Positions 55,669 through 64,000 of a stretch of DNA of 64,000 nucleotides are shown here, piece by piece (position 1 is the first letter of the stretch; each line of letters opens with the position of its first letter). Position numbers and translations under genes: made by a program. The stretch comes from Nostoc sp. HK-01 (GTDB taxonomy: Bacteria; Cyanobacteriota; Cyanobacteriia; Cyanobacteriales; Nostocaceae), in contig AP018318.1 in assembly GCA_003990705.1 (NCBI GenBank), positions 1,677,501-1,741,500 of the forward strand, given 5' to 3'. The notes beneath the pieces are model-generated. The model did not search any database and had not been told where the DNA came from. It saw only the letters and a program-made list of their open reading frames with translations.

Positions 55669-55708
55669 GTTATTAGTATTTAGACAAATGACAATGGACA
55701 AAGTACAA

Positions 55709-57214
55709 ATGACAAACAACGATGTCATAGTTATCGGTAGCGGTATTGGCGGGTTATGTGCTGCGGCGTTGCTTGCGCGGTATGGCAAGCGGGTAATTGT
55801 CTGTGAAAGCCATACAATTGCCGGTGGTGCAGCCCATAGCTTTAAACGACGAGGATTTGAATTTGATTCTGGCCCCTCTTTTTATTGTGGACTCTCAGGA
55901 ACCCATAGTTTGAACCCGGTAAAACAAATTCTGGATGTTCTAGGGGAATCCCTTCAAGTTATACCTTATGATCCTTTAGGACACTACCATTTTCCTGAAG
56001 CTAGTATTGCAATTTACAGCAATTTTCAAAGATTGCATCAGGAGTTACAAACAATTACACCCCAAGGTGCAGCAGAGTTTCAGAATTTTGCCGCTCGGTT
56101 GTTAGGCTTGTATGAGGGGATGAAAGATATACCTACTTTGGCTTTACGGGCTGATTGGCAGGTAATTTTTGTATTACTGAATTATGCGCGATCGCTAGTT
56201 AAAATGTTACCGTATTTGCCTTTGGTGCAGTCTTCTGTCGGCACTGTTATGGATGCCGCTGTCAAAGACCCTTGGGTACGCAGACTCATCGATGTAGAAT
56301 GTTTTCTACTTTCTGGCTTAAAGGCACATGGCACAATTGCTCCAGAAGTCGCTTTTATGTTAGGTGAACGTGGGCGTGGTGTAGAGTATCCGGTTGGAGG
56401 TAGTGCAGCAATTGTCAATGCTTTAGTACGTGGCTTAGAACGCTGGGGTGGTAAGTTACGCTTAGGCTGTCACGTTGAGCAAATTCTTGTGGAATCTGGC
56501 AAAGCTGTAGGTGTGCGGTTAAAAAACGGCGAAATTCTGTCAGCACCGATTGTTATTTCCAACGCCACAATTTGGGATACTTACAATCAACTATTGCGTC
56601 CTGAAGATTTACCCACAGCTTACCGTCAAACTGCACTACATACACCCACGGTTGATAGTTTCATCCATTTACATTTGGGTATTCGTGGCGAGGGACTAGA
56701 AAATCTAACAGGACATCATGTTGTAGTTCACGACTCTGCCCAAGATATCACCACACCAGGTAATACTTGCATGATTTCCATTCCTAGTGTGTGGGATGCA
56801 ACTCTCGCACCAGAAGGGCATCATGTAGTTCATGCTTACACCCTGGAACCGTTTGCTGGCTGGGAACGAAATAATAATTATGAACAGCAGAAAAAAGAGA
56901 AAGCCCAAACTTTATACCACGCCTTAGAGCGAATTATCCCCGATATTCGAGAACGTGTAGTGTTAGAACTTATCGGGACACCATTAACTCATAGCCATTA
57001 TTTACGAAGATATCAGGGAACCTATGGCCCGGCTATTGCTGCGGGTAAAGGGATGTTTCCGAGTACACACACGCCAATTTCCGGTTTATATCGTGTCGGT
57101 GATAGCACCATGCCAGGAATTGGTGTACCAGCAGTTGCCGCTTCTGGTATTTTATGTGCAAATAGCTTGGTGGAGCGATCGCAAACAGTAGAATTATTAG
57201 CAGAACTGAAATAA
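55709..57214 (+). CDS. FAD-dependent oxidoreductase of the phytoene desaturase/carotenoid isomerase type
   Basis: 501 residues from ATG 55709; in-frame ATGs at 55688 and 55694 are possible, but the Rossmann fold begins directly after the chosen Met (DVIVIGSGIGGLCAAALLA). The second FAD element is in ESHTIAGGAAHSFKRRG. The C-terminal part has GLYRVGDSTMPGIGVPAVA. COG1233/CrtI-like; in cyanobacteria such proteins include carotene isomerase CrtH and relatives. The exact substrate is not determinable by eye. Starts only 90 nt from the divergent mlaF. Confidence 0.85.
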   Translation: MTNNDVIVIGSGIGGLCAAALLARYGKRVIVCESHTIAGGAAHSFKRRGFEFDSGPSFYCGLSGTHSLNPVKQILDVLGESLQVIPYDPLGHYHFPEASIAIYSNFQRLHQELQTITPQGAAEFQNFAARLLGLYEGMKDIPTLALRADWQVIFVLLNYARSLVKMLPYLPLVQSSVGTVMDAAVKDPWVRRLIDVECFLLSGLKAHGTIAPEVAFMLGERGRGVEYPVGGSAAIVNALVRGLERWGGKLRLGCHVEQILVESGKAVGVRLKNGEILSAPIVISNATIWDTYNQLLRPEDLPTAYRQTALHTPTVDSFIHLHLGIRGEGLENLTGHHVVVHDSAQDITTPGNTCMISIPSVWDATLAPEGHHVVHAYTLEPFAGWERNNNYEQQKKEKAQTLYHALERIIPDIRERVVLELIGTPLTHSHYLRRYQGTYGPAIAAGKGMFPSTHTPISGLYRVGDSTMPGIGVPAVAASGILCANSLVERSQTVELLAELK

Positions 57215-57233
57215 ACCGAAAAATACTCATAAA

Positions 57234-57890
57234 ATGCCAAATTATTTAGCTTATTTATCCTTAATTTTGTTGGGGATTTTACTAATTCTCATCGTGTATA
57301 TAGCTTATTTATATTTCACAACTGTAAATAAACTAAATAAGGCTCTGCATCAATCTCAACTACCTGAAGAATTAGTTAATTTCCCTGTTTATTCCTCTAC
57401 ACCAGAAGAATATTCATCTGTTAAAATCCGCATTGCTGCCTTTATAGAGGCTTGTAATAATAACAGAACCTTTGAATTACATTTAACTGCTAATGATTTA
57501 AATTGTCTTCGCAATAAAGGTCATGAACCTAACATAGAGTCATTGAAACGACCAGAATATTATGAAATTACAGAAAACAAGATTATAGAAAGAAGAGTAG
57601 TTTTTCCTTGGCCATTTAATCGTTATGGATGTATTAATGATGTTAAATATATTGATTTTATTTTCAAAAATGGTGGACTGATAGAACAAAGTTCAATTAT
57701 GGCTAGACATAATAAAGAAATACCTAAAGCTAGGCAAAATTTTATAGAATATCCAATTATTCAATCTAAGTTATTGCTACAAGTTTTTAGTCACGGTTTC
57801 AATGGTACAGAAAACTCAAATTTAATGAATATAATCGAGAAAATTAAAAATATTAAAATCAATAATAGTGAATTTATTTTTTATATTTGA
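57234..57890 (+). CDS. Hypothetical protein with N-terminal membrane anchor
   Basis: 218 residues. A single strong membrane segment (about residues 5-28, LAYLSLILLGILLILIVYIA), then a soluble part containing FELHLTANDLNCLRNKG and FPWPFNRYGCINDVKYIDF. AT-rich coding sequence with Asn/Ile/Lys-rich C-terminus, unlike its neighbours, which suggests recent acquisition or relaxed selection. I do not recognise the family. It begins 19 nt after the oxidoreductase gene and may share its transcript. Confidence 0.65.
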   Translation: MPNYLAYLSLILLGILLILIVYIAYLYFTTVNKLNKALHQSQLPEELVNFPVYSSTPEEYSSVKIRIAAFIEACNNNRTFELHLTANDLNCLRNKGHEPNIESLKRPEYYEITENKIIERRVVFPWPFNRYGCINDVKYIDFIFKNGGLIEQSSIMARHNKEIPKARQNFIEYPIIQSKLLLQVFSHGFNGTENSNLMNIIEKIKNIKINNSEFIFYI

Positions 57891-58019
57891 ATACTATATA
57901 TAGCAATCCTATAAAAAATGCTGACAGAGGCTTTAGCTTTGAATAAAGGTTTTTACATGACATTTTAAAGCTATCGCACTTTCAGCGTATCCAAAAGCTT
58001 TGGCTGAATATTAGTAACT

Positions 58020-58658
58020 TTATAACTGACAAATTGCTTTGAGAACCTGCAATAATTCCATTGCCCGCATCGATTCCATAAAATTTAACAACGGCAGTAG
58101 TTGATATACTGGCGGGTTGCCTTGTTCGATATAGACAAATTGATAACTCCTACCGTTAGTCGTTAAACCCCAAGCTGATTTTTGATTATCTAAACTTTTA
58201 TAAGCATAAGTTAGTAATTGAGGTAATCCAGTAAATATATCAATTTGACTATTTTTAGATTCAATTAATAGCAACCAGAAATATGCTTGAGGTTTTGTAT
58301 TTTTGGCTTTACTAATCGCTAAAATATCAAATCTGCCTTTAGTTATTGTGTCTTCATCTTCTACTTCAATATCAGCAATGTTCTCTTCTAAAACAATCTC
58401 TATGGGATAGCGATAAAAGCCAGCTAATCGCAGTAAAGGCGCAACTGCAAGAAACTTGACTTGCCCTTCGGAAACTTTACCTGTATTTAGATATCTATCA
58501 AAATCATTTTGAATCTGCTTTAGTTCTTGCTGTTCTTCTTGGCTCAGAGATTCTAAAGATAATAGGTTAGAAAATGAATCATTGTACTGCTTTTGAAAGC
58601 CAAAAAAACGATGAACTTCTTCTAAAGATAAATTATTATGTGCGTTAAGTAATGTCAT
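58020..58658 (-). CDS. PD-(D/E)xK nuclease-fold protein (restriction endonuclease subunit R-like)
   Basis: 212 residues. The nuclease core is GRFDILAISKAKN followed by WLLLIESKNSQ (Asp, then E-x-K), with preceding helices and a strand-rich middle (LTTNGRSYQFVYIE). Such short proteins are often annotated as type I restriction R subunits because they share the N-terminal nuclease fold, but no helicase domain or modification gene is present here. It may be a stand-alone nuclease-like or pseudo-restriction protein. The gene lies alone in an accessory-looking stretch. Confidence 0.75.
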   Translation of the reverse strand: MTLLNAHNNLSLEEVHRFFGFQKQYNDSFSNLLSLESLSQEEQQELKQIQNDFDRYLNTGKVSEGQVKFLAVAPLLRLAGFYRYPIEIVLEENIADIEVEDEDTITKGRFDILAISKAKNTKPQAYFWLLLIESKNSQIDIFTGLPQLLTYAYKSLDNQKSAWGLTTNGRSYQFVYIEQGNPPVYQLLPLLNFMESMRAMELLQVLKAICQL

Positions 58659-58970
58659 TGATTTATAATTTTGCCAGTAATTATTTAATTATATAATTTG
58701 CCAAAACCTAAATCGCTCATTACTCTAAAACAGCGATCGCAATAATACTACTGATGAGTATGTGTGTTTTAGTACATAGCTTGATTAAACATGAGAGAGC
58801 GATCGCTCATCAAGTTATTGCGAAAATTTCTGACTCACAATCACCCAAGTCTGTCAACATACAGAAGCAAGGCTACGAAAACTCTCTCGCTCTGTTACCA
58901 TTTCTTATAATTTCCCTTTAACTGGGGAAAATAGAGAACAGCGATCGCCTTAACATCATGGAGGAGTGAA
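58659..58970. other. Intergenic region with HIP1 palindromes
   Basis: 312 nt between divergent genes. Contains three GCGATCGC octamers (near 58733, 58798 and 58940), the middle one within the palindrome GAGCGATCGCTC, which is flanked by CTTGAT/ATCAAG. No gene. Promoters for both neighbours are expected. Confidence 0.5.
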
Positions 58971-59402
58971 ATGGGACTGAGCGACAAACTTTTAAACTCA
59001 GACAAAAGAGCAATGGTTATTGATGACTGTTGCAAATTGTTAGAAACACAACTCACTTCTAAGTCAGGTATTAGCGGTATTGGACTCAAAGCTGCTTATG
59101 CAGCGCTGAAAGGAGTTAAGCCAGGATATATCGCCTACGCCGTTGAGCAACTTTTACCAGAATGCTTTACAGCCCTTGATCCAATGTGGAATGAAGGTGT
59201 ACAAAATGGTGATCCAGTGGCGCACCTTGCTACAAATAAATCTCGCACGGCAGACGCACTATTGAGCATTACTGATGCCAGAGCGAAGAAGGTGTCACGG
59301 CCAATTGTGCGGGGAACTTATGAAAAACTGAGAGGTTCAGTTAAACCCTATATAGAAGAGGCTATACCAGATTTTGCACAGGTAATTAATAAGTACGCTT
59401 AA
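58971..59402 (+). CDS. Conserved hypothetical protein
   Basis: 143 residues, mostly alpha-helical, without membrane segments: CCKLLETQLTSKSGISGIGL, KGVKPGYIAYAVEQLLPECF, and RPIVRGTYEKLRGSVKPYIE. It resembles the DUF6918-type conserved bacterial proteins of unknown function. The start ATG 58971 follows a GGAGG-like site (ATGGAGGAGTGAAATGG). It stands alone; a repeat element follows. Confidence 0.75.
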   Translation: MGLSDKLLNSDKRAMVIDDCCKLLETQLTSKSGISGIGLKAAYAALKGVKPGYIAYAVEQLLPECFTALDPMWNEGVQNGDPVAHLATNKSRTADALLSITDARAKKVSRPIVRGTYEKLRGSVKPYIEEAIPDFAQVINKYA

Positions 59403-59476
59403 TTCGAGTGCTGAGTAAAGAATCAGCTATTAAAAAATAGGGAAGGATGGGGTGTAAAAGCATAAACTAACGCCGT

Positions 59477-59642
59477 GTGCAACTTTCTCTCAAACCTAAC
59501 CCCCAACCCCTTACGCCAGTTGCTACAACGGGGGGAACCCCCGCAACGCACTGGCTCCCCTACAAGGGAAGGGGAGCAAGATTCAAAGCCTCTCTCCTTG
59601 TAGGGGAGAGGTTTGGAGAGGGGTTTCAAAAATAAGTTGCAC
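59477..59642. mobile_element. MITE-like palindromic element
   Basis: 166 nt bounded by a 9-nt inverted repeat GTGCAACTT (59477-59485) and its complement (59634-59642). Inside is a CTAACCCCCAACCCC tract, a sub-palindrome GCCAGT/ACTGGC (59515-59555) carrying GGGGGGAACCCCC, and CTCTCTCCTTGTAGGGGAGAGG. No coding capacity for a transposase. It may be a non-autonomous transposable element; target duplication is not evident. Confidence 0.55.
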
Positions 59643-59682
59643 ATTGCATCAACTATAAAAACCCTTACACCCAGCTAAAATA

Positions 59683-60396
59683 TTACAACTGCCTAACTAC
59701 TGGCTGACCGTCTATAACTTCGCCAACTAAAACGACATCTGCACAGTTGACGAAGATACCGTTTTCTAAAACGCCAGGAATGTTATTGAGGATTTTTTCT
59801 AAATTCACTGGGTCGTCAATGGAGTCAAATCTGACATCAAGGACAAAGTTGCCTTGGTCTGTGATGACTGGCCCAGCTTTTTTGATACCCATACGTAGTT
59901 CTGGTTTACCGCCAAGTTGCTTAATGGCATTGGTAACAGGAGTAATTGCCATTGGGATAACTTCTACGGGTACTGCAAACACAGAACCTAAACGGTCAAC
60001 TAACTTACCACTGTCTACTACAACAATGAATTGACTGGCTAAGTAATCTACCACTTTTTCGCGGGTATGTGCTGCACCGCCGCCTTTAATCAAATTCTTT
60101 TGGGGGTCAACTTCATCTGCACCATCAATAGCGATATCGATGTGGTCAACAGCATCCAAAGTGGTGAGAGGTACACCATATTCCTTGGCTAATACTTCTG
60201 ATTGAAAAGAAGTAGGAATACCCACAATATCTTTAAGTTCACCAGATTTGAGGCGATCGCCTAAATACTGAATTGTATAAGCTGTTGTTGAACCCGTACC
60301 TAAACCGACAATTGAACCTGATTTTACTAGTAGGGCAGCAGCTTTACCAACCTCTTGCTTCATTAACTTTACAGGATCTGTTGCGGTCATTCCCAA
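59683..60396 (-). CDS. rpiA: Ribose-5-phosphate isomerase A
   Basis: Interconverts ribose 5-phosphate and ribulose 5-phosphate in the Calvin and pentose phosphate cycles. 237 residues with the RpiA motifs [16 protein letters not shown] near residue 32, [13 protein letters not shown] with active-site Asp, and [15 protein letters not shown] with catalytic Glu. No signal peptide. It is flanked on both sides by repeats and faces the next gene divergently. Confidence 0.96.
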   Translation of the reverse strand: MGMTATDPVKLMKQEVGKAAALLVKSGSIVGLGTGSTTAYTIQYLGDRLKSGELKDIVGIPTSFQSEVLAKEYGVPLTTLDAVDHIDIAIDGADEVDPQKNLIKGGGAAHTREKVVDYLASQFIVVVDSGKLVDRLGSVFAVPVEVIPMAITPVTNAIKQLGGKPELRMGIKKAGPVITDQGNFVLDVRFDSIDDPVNLEKILNNIPGVLENGIFVNCADVVLVGEVIDGQPVVRQL

Positions 60397-60544
60397 AACT
60401 CCACAAAAACTGACTATAGTCCATATTAGAAGGCAGATGACTCACACTCGCTTTTTTCTGGTGCTGAATTGAAGGTGCTGTTAGCGGTAGCGGGGCGTTT
60501 AGCCCGTGCTGAGTTAGGATTAGTAAGAATTTCAGACTTCATAC

Positions 60545-60631
60545 TAGCCTGCGGCAAGCCCTTCGGGTTCAGCAGTTGCTTCAAGTCGGGGAACCCGCCC
60601 AACGCACTGCTTCACCGCTAAAAGCGTCTAC
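60545..60631 (+). repeat. Dispersed palindromic repeat, copy B, with 56-nt insertion
   Basis: TAGCCTGCGGCAAGCC (60545-60560) and GCTAAAAGCGTCTAC (60617-60631) match copy C at 62504 exactly, but are separated by a 56-nt segment (60561-60616) that belongs to a second repeat family (AGTTGC, GGGGAACCC, CAACGCACTG) also seen at 59515-59555. Confidence 0.85.
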
Positions 60632-60654
60632 ACACTTCATACTTCATAATTTCT

Positions 60655-60960
60655 ATGCGATTGATTTTATACAGTAAACCCGGTTGTCATCTGTGCGAGG
60701 GCTTACAGGAAAAATTAGAACAAATTTTAGAGACACAAAATTTTACTACTGTAGAGTTAGAGATTCGTGACATTACAACTCGTGAAGATTGGTTACTGGC
60801 TTATCAATATGAAGTCCCAGTGCTGGTTTTAGCCAATCTCCCCGGTGCGGAAGCTTTTGAACAACCTCTACCGCGTCCTTCTCCCCGTGCAAATGTCCAG
60901 CAAATTCAGCAAATGTTGTGTAAGTATTTATCCAATATCAAAAAAAATGATGCAGAATAA
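60655..60960 (+). CDS. Glutaredoxin-like CxxC protein
   Basis: 101 residues, thioredoxin fold of the glutaredoxin-like DUF836 family: SKPGCHLCEGL with C11 and C14 near the N-terminus, and the cis-Pro stretch YEVPVLVLA. A redox protein of the cytoplasm; partner unknown. ATG 60655 is directly preceded by an ACTTCAT heptad run (about 60634-60648), so its Shine-Dalgarno is poor. The murE start is 33 nt after its stop. Confidence 0.85.
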   Translation: MRLILYSKPGCHLCEGLQEKLEQILETQNFTTVELEIRDITTREDWLLAYQYEVPVLVLANLPGAEAFEQPLPRPSPRANVQQIQQMLCKYLSNIKKNDAE

Positions 60961-60992
60961 GCGCAAGATAAGCGTGTGGCGAGGTTCACAAG

Positions 60993-62498
60993 ATGAAATT
61001 GCGGGAATTACTAGCAGCAGTAAACAATGTGGCACGATTGCCTAACAATCCTAATTTGGCAGATGCGGAAGTTAAGGGTTTAAAAACTAACTCCCATGCT
61101 TGCGGTGAGGGAGATTTATTTATTGGAATGCCAGGAACGCGGGTAGACGGTGGCGAATTTTGGCCAAGTGCGATCGCCTCTGGTGCGGTAGCGGCCATTG
61201 TTTCTGCCGAAGCTGCCGAAAAAAATCCTCCCTCGCCGGAGGCTGTAGTGATTAGTGCTAGTGATATGACTCAAGCTTGCGCGCAAATAGCAGCGGCTTT
61301 TTACGATTATCCCGGACAAAAACTCAAATTAGTGGGCGTTACTGGTACCAACGGTAAAACAACCACTACTCACCTGATTGAATTTCTTCTGAATAAAGCT
61401 CATCTCGCTACGGCTTTGATGGGGACTTTATACACTCGCTGGCCGGGTTTTGTACAGACTGCTATTCACACTACGCCTTTTGCGGTGGAACTACAACAGC
61501 AGTTGGCAGCAGCTGTCAATGCTGGCTGTGAGTTTGGCGCAATGGAAGTGAGTTCTCACGCTTTGGCGCAAGGTCGAGTTTTGGGTTGTCCGTTTGAGGT
61601 GGGAGTATTTACCAATCTCACCCAAGACCATCTGGACTATCACAGCGATATGGAGGATTATTTTGCAGCGAAGGCGTTGTTATTTAGCCCCGAATATCTC
61701 AAGGGAAAGGCAGTAATCAACGCTGATGACTCCTACGGTAAACAATTAATAGCCCGATTACCATCAGAACAAGTTTGGAGTTACAGTGTCAGCGATCGCC
61801 ATGCTGATTTGTGGATGAGCGATTTAAATTATCAGCCCAATGGTGTGAGTGGTATTCTTCATACACCAAAGGGTGAAGTTGCGTTTCGTTCACCATTGGT
61901 TGGTCAATATAATTTAGAAAATGTCTTGGCTGCGGTGGGCGCAGTTTTACATTTAGGACTAGATTTACAGTTAATCGCCGCTGCAATTGGTGATTTTCCT
62001 GGCGTTCCTGGACGGATGGAACGAGTGCAAATTAGTCCGCAACAAGATATCAGCGTGATTGTGGATTATGCCCATACCCCCGATAGCTTAGAAAACTTAC
62101 TCAAAGCTGCACGGCCGTTTATTCCCGGTAAAATGATTTGCGTGTTTGGTTGTGGTGGCGATCGCGATCGCACTAAACGCCCAAAAATGGGTAAAATCGC
62201 CGCAGAGTTAGCAGATGTGGCTGTTGTCACTTCCGATAATCCCCGCACCGAAGACCCAGAAAAAATTTTGCAAGATGTTTTAGCCGGAATTCCCGACACT
62301 GTGCAACCGACTGTAATTTGCGATCGGGCTACAGCTATTCGTACCGCAATTTTACAAGCTCAACCGGGTGATGGAGTGTTGTTAGCGGGCAAAGGTCATG
62401 AAGACTATCAAATTCTCGGTACAGAAAAAATCCACTTTGATGACCGAGAACACTCACGGGAGGCTTTATTGGCCAGACAAGGAAAACCTGAAGTGTGA
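60993..62498 (+). CDS. murE: UDP-N-acetylmuramoyl-tripeptide synthetase (meso-DAP type)
   Basis: Adds meso-diaminopimelate to UDP-MurNAc-L-Ala-D-Glu in cytoplasmic peptidoglycan synthesis. 501 residues. ATP-binding GVTGTNGKTTTTHLIE at about residue 116, the central EVSSHALAQGR, and TSDNPRTEDP, where DNPR selects meso-DAP over Lys. C-terminal GKGHEDYQ is also typical. The last codons and stop are at the edge of a repeat (62494-62534). Confidence 0.97.
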   Translation: MKLRELLAAVNNVARLPNNPNLADAEVKGLKTNSHACGEGDLFIGMPGTRVDGGEFWPSAIASGAVAAIVSAEAAEKNPPSPEAVVISASDMTQACAQIAAAFYDYPGQKLKLVGVTGTNGKTTTTHLIEFLLNKAHLATALMGTLYTRWPGFVQTAIHTTPFAVELQQQLAAAVNAGCEFGAMEVSSHALAQGRVLGCPFEVGVFTNLTQDHLDYHSDMEDYFAAKALLFSPEYLKGKAVINADDSYGKQLIARLPSEQVWSYSVSDRHADLWMSDLNYQPNGVSGILHTPKGEVAFRSPLVGQYNLENVLAAVGAVLHLGLDLQLIAAAIGDFPGVPGRMERVQISPQQDISVIVDYAHTPDSLENLLKAARPFIPGKMICVFGCGGDRDRTKRPKMGKIAAELADVAVVTSDNPRTEDPEKILQDVLAGIPDTVQPTVICDRATAIRTAILQAQPGDGVLLAGKGHEDYQILGTEKIHFDDREHSREALLARQGKPEV

Positions 62499-62503
62499 AG
62501 TGT

Positions 62504-62534
62504 GTAGACGCTTTTAGCGGCTTGCCGCAGGCTA
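62504..62534 (-). repeat. Dispersed palindromic repeat, copy C
   Basis: 31 nt that are the reverse complement of copy B without its insertion (TAGCCTGCGGCAAGCC then GCTAAAAGCGTCTAC). Lies 6 nt after murE. ACTTCATACT-type heptads flank it. Confidence 0.85.
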
Positions 62535-62780
62535 GTATGAAGTATGAAATTGTGAATCAGGCTTGTGGGCTTGTCCAAAACCATAATGTTAGAATCATCA
62601 ACGAAATTACTCGGATTTCGCCATCTAATTCACATTAGCCATTGTTTCGCACTTCATACTTTCTTCCTCACCAATACTCGTTTATAACTTAATGTATTTT
62701 ACGTAGTCTTTTTGTAACAATCACTTACATGAAATTGACAATCAATGACATAATTATTTCTTCCTTGTTGTGCTTGACTC

Positions 62781-64000
62781 ATGAATGATTCTCTGCGTAA
62801 GGAGCTATCCGTATATCAGTTGGCTTTGGGAGTGGAAACACCACCTCAACCATTGCCAAGCAATCCTGCGAGTATGTTATCGCTGTTGAGGTCGCAAATC
62901 GATTTATTGATTGAACAGCAAATTACCGCAACTTTCTGGGTTAAGTTACCACCAGGAAAAATTTGGCACGCAGAATTAAAACGTTATCAATCTGCGATGC
63001 GTGAAACTGGAGTGATTAATATTTGTCGAATAGAGAAAATAAATGCTGGGGAAGAAGAAAAAGTTACAGGTGAAACTATCCCAACTCAGCCAAATTGGGT
63101 ACAACTATTATCAAACTATCAATTACGGCGAGAATACTTTTTTATAGTATCCTCGCCGCAATTTTGTAGTTTAATTGTGGCGCGGCGACCACGAAAAAGA
63201 AATCAAAACCGCCACTCTAATAAAACCAAGACCAGTAAAATTCCGTCATTACTAGCGGTAATGACAATGGAAGGCAGAATAATTCAGCAAGTTTTAGATA
63301 GTCTAAAACAGGTGGCTGCACCGGAATCATCTGAAGTTTTTCCGGCTGAATTGATTTACCCAAGTACAACCGAACCAGCACTCATCAGTCAACTATTGGC
63401 AAAACAACTCCAACGCCAAAATTCCATTCAACGTCAAATTGCTAATAAACGTATTGCTAAGTTACAAGTCCAAAATCAAAAGCTGCAAAATAAAGAGCAA
63501 CTCAAAGATGATTATTTAAGCAGTGTATGTCAGGAACTGCGAACACCTTTAACACACATGAAAACAGCATTGTCGCTGTTAAATTCTCCTACACTTAAAC
63601 CGCCCCAGCGACAACGATATTTACAAATGCTGAATACTCAGTGCGATCGCCAGAGTATCCTCATCACTGGTCTATTAGATCTTGTTAATCTAGAACATAA
63701 CTTAGAAGCCACAAGCCTAGAATTAGTCCGTCTAGCGGATATTGTACCCGGAGTAGTTAGCACCTACCAGCCTGTAGCTCAAGAAAAAGGCATTATGCTG
63801 GCCTACACTGTACCTACAGAACTACCAGACGTTTGGTGTGTCACAGGTGGACTAAAACAGATAGTAATTAATGTGCTACATAACAGCATTAAATTTACCC
63901 CTAAAGGTGGGCAAGTTTGGGTGCGATCGCGTGTTCAAGGAGATTACGTACAGTTAGAATTCCGTGATACAGGTATTGGCATTGCGGAAACCGAAATTGG
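62781..64000 (+). CDS. DICT-domain sensor histidine kinase-like protein, partial (cut by window end)
   Basis: The frame opens at ATG 62781 and runs open to the window end (406 codons seen). Residues about 30-185 resemble a DICT sensory domain (LLRSQIDLLIEQQITATFWV). A Gln-rich coiled coil (LQRQNSIQRQIANKRIAKLQ) leads to a HisKA-like domain. At the H box the sequence is VCQELRTPL, with Gln251 where the phosphoacceptor His should be. The HATPase part looks intact so far: N box NVLHNSIKFTPKGG and G1 box FRDTGIGIAE. It may be an ATP-binding pseudokinase. It could carry further domains beyond the window. Confidence 0.85.
   Translation, partial: MNDSLRKELSVYQLALGVETPPQPLPSNPASMLSLLRSQIDLLIEQQITATFWVKLPPGKIWHAELKRYQSAMRETGVINICRIEKINAGEEEKVTGETIPTQPNWVQLLSNYQLRREYFFIVSSPQFCSLIVARRPRKRNQNRHSNKTKTSKIPSLLAVMTMEGRIIQQVLDSLKQVAAPESSEVFPAELIYPSTTEPALISQLLAKQLQRQNSIQRQIANKRIAKLQVQNQKLQNKEQLKDDYLSSVCQELRTPLTHMKTALSLLNSPTLKPPQRQRYLQMLNTQCDRQSILITGLLDLVNLEHNLEATSLELVRLADIVPGVVSTYQPVAQEKGIMLAYTVPTELPDVWCVTGGLKQIVINVLHNSIKFTPKGGQVWVRSRVQGDYVQLEFRDTGIGIAETEI

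Noticed and set aside
59423-59644. 73-codon minus-strand frame in the repeat element
   Set aside because: It is made almost entirely of the MITE-like palindrome and has no family character.

Overview
The window is chromosomal DNA of a filamentous, heterocyst-forming cyanobacterium of the Nostoc/Anabaena group. The evidence is a photosystem I operon (psaF-psaJ-psaL), the heterocyst genes hetZ and patU, a HetP-family gene, a PanC-Cmk fusion, very frequent HIP1 octamers (GCGATCGC), and many heptameric tandem repeats at gene ends. Nothing in it looks like a prophage, an insertion sequence or a CRISPR array; most genes are housekeeping and vertically inherited. The order amiC-amiC-murI-sds-hetZ-patU resembles what I remember of Anabaena sp. 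PCC 7120, but patU is one intact reading frame here, whereas I recall it split in that strain.

Layout. 0-5.6 kb: tandem AmiC cell wall amidases, then murI. 5.9-7.1 kb: a long gap without a convincing gene. 7-15 kb: sds, a small conserved gene on the minus strand that carries a probable HetR-type hetZ promoter inside it, hetZ-patU, a transglutaminase-fold membrane protein lacking its catalytic Cys and His, and a remA-like/gmk pair. 15-20.4 kb: psaL-psaJ-psaF, tsaD, a hydrolase, an ACT-like protein and a GNAT acetyltransferase. 20.7 kb: tRNA-Pro(UGG) with a strong terminator. 21.4-30.2 kb: a Tic22-like protein, prmC, a tsaC/Sua5 protein, a degenerate sensor kinase, a second GNAT, secD-secF, pdhB and an XRE regulator with an AT-hook-like tail. 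30.4-42.8 kb: a Pro/Thr-rich membrane protein, a Tat-type phosphoesterase, a HetP-like gene divergent from sucrose synthase, a GH65-beta-phosphoglucomutase fusion, a large metzincin-like protease and a PHP-domain protein. 43.4-49.3 kb: purM, Fe-sodB, panC-cmk and rlpA. 50.1-64 kb: glutaminase, an orphan antitoxin, an acyl-CoA dehydrogenase, an MlaD/MlaF pair, a CrtI/CrtISO-type oxidoreductase, accessory hypotheticals, rpiA, a CxxC redox protein, murE, and a DICT-domain sensor kinase cut by the window end.

Themes. Cell wall building and remodelling (two amiC, murI, murE, rlpA) sit with differentiation genes (hetZ, patU, hetP-like). Sucrose synthase followed by a GH65-PGM fusion suggests disaccharide use through hexose phosphates, relevant to vegetative cell-heterocyst carbon exchange. 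The most unusual sequence-level observations are: a heptad/palindrome repeat block translated in frame inside the metalloprotease; a palindromic repeat carrying a precise 56-nt insertion of a second repeat family; two sensor kinases with complementary defects (one keeps the His but lacks ATP-binding boxes, the other has Gln in place of His with ATP-binding boxes present); and the transglutaminase-fold protein without catalytic Cys/His. I found no clearly new multi-gene system.
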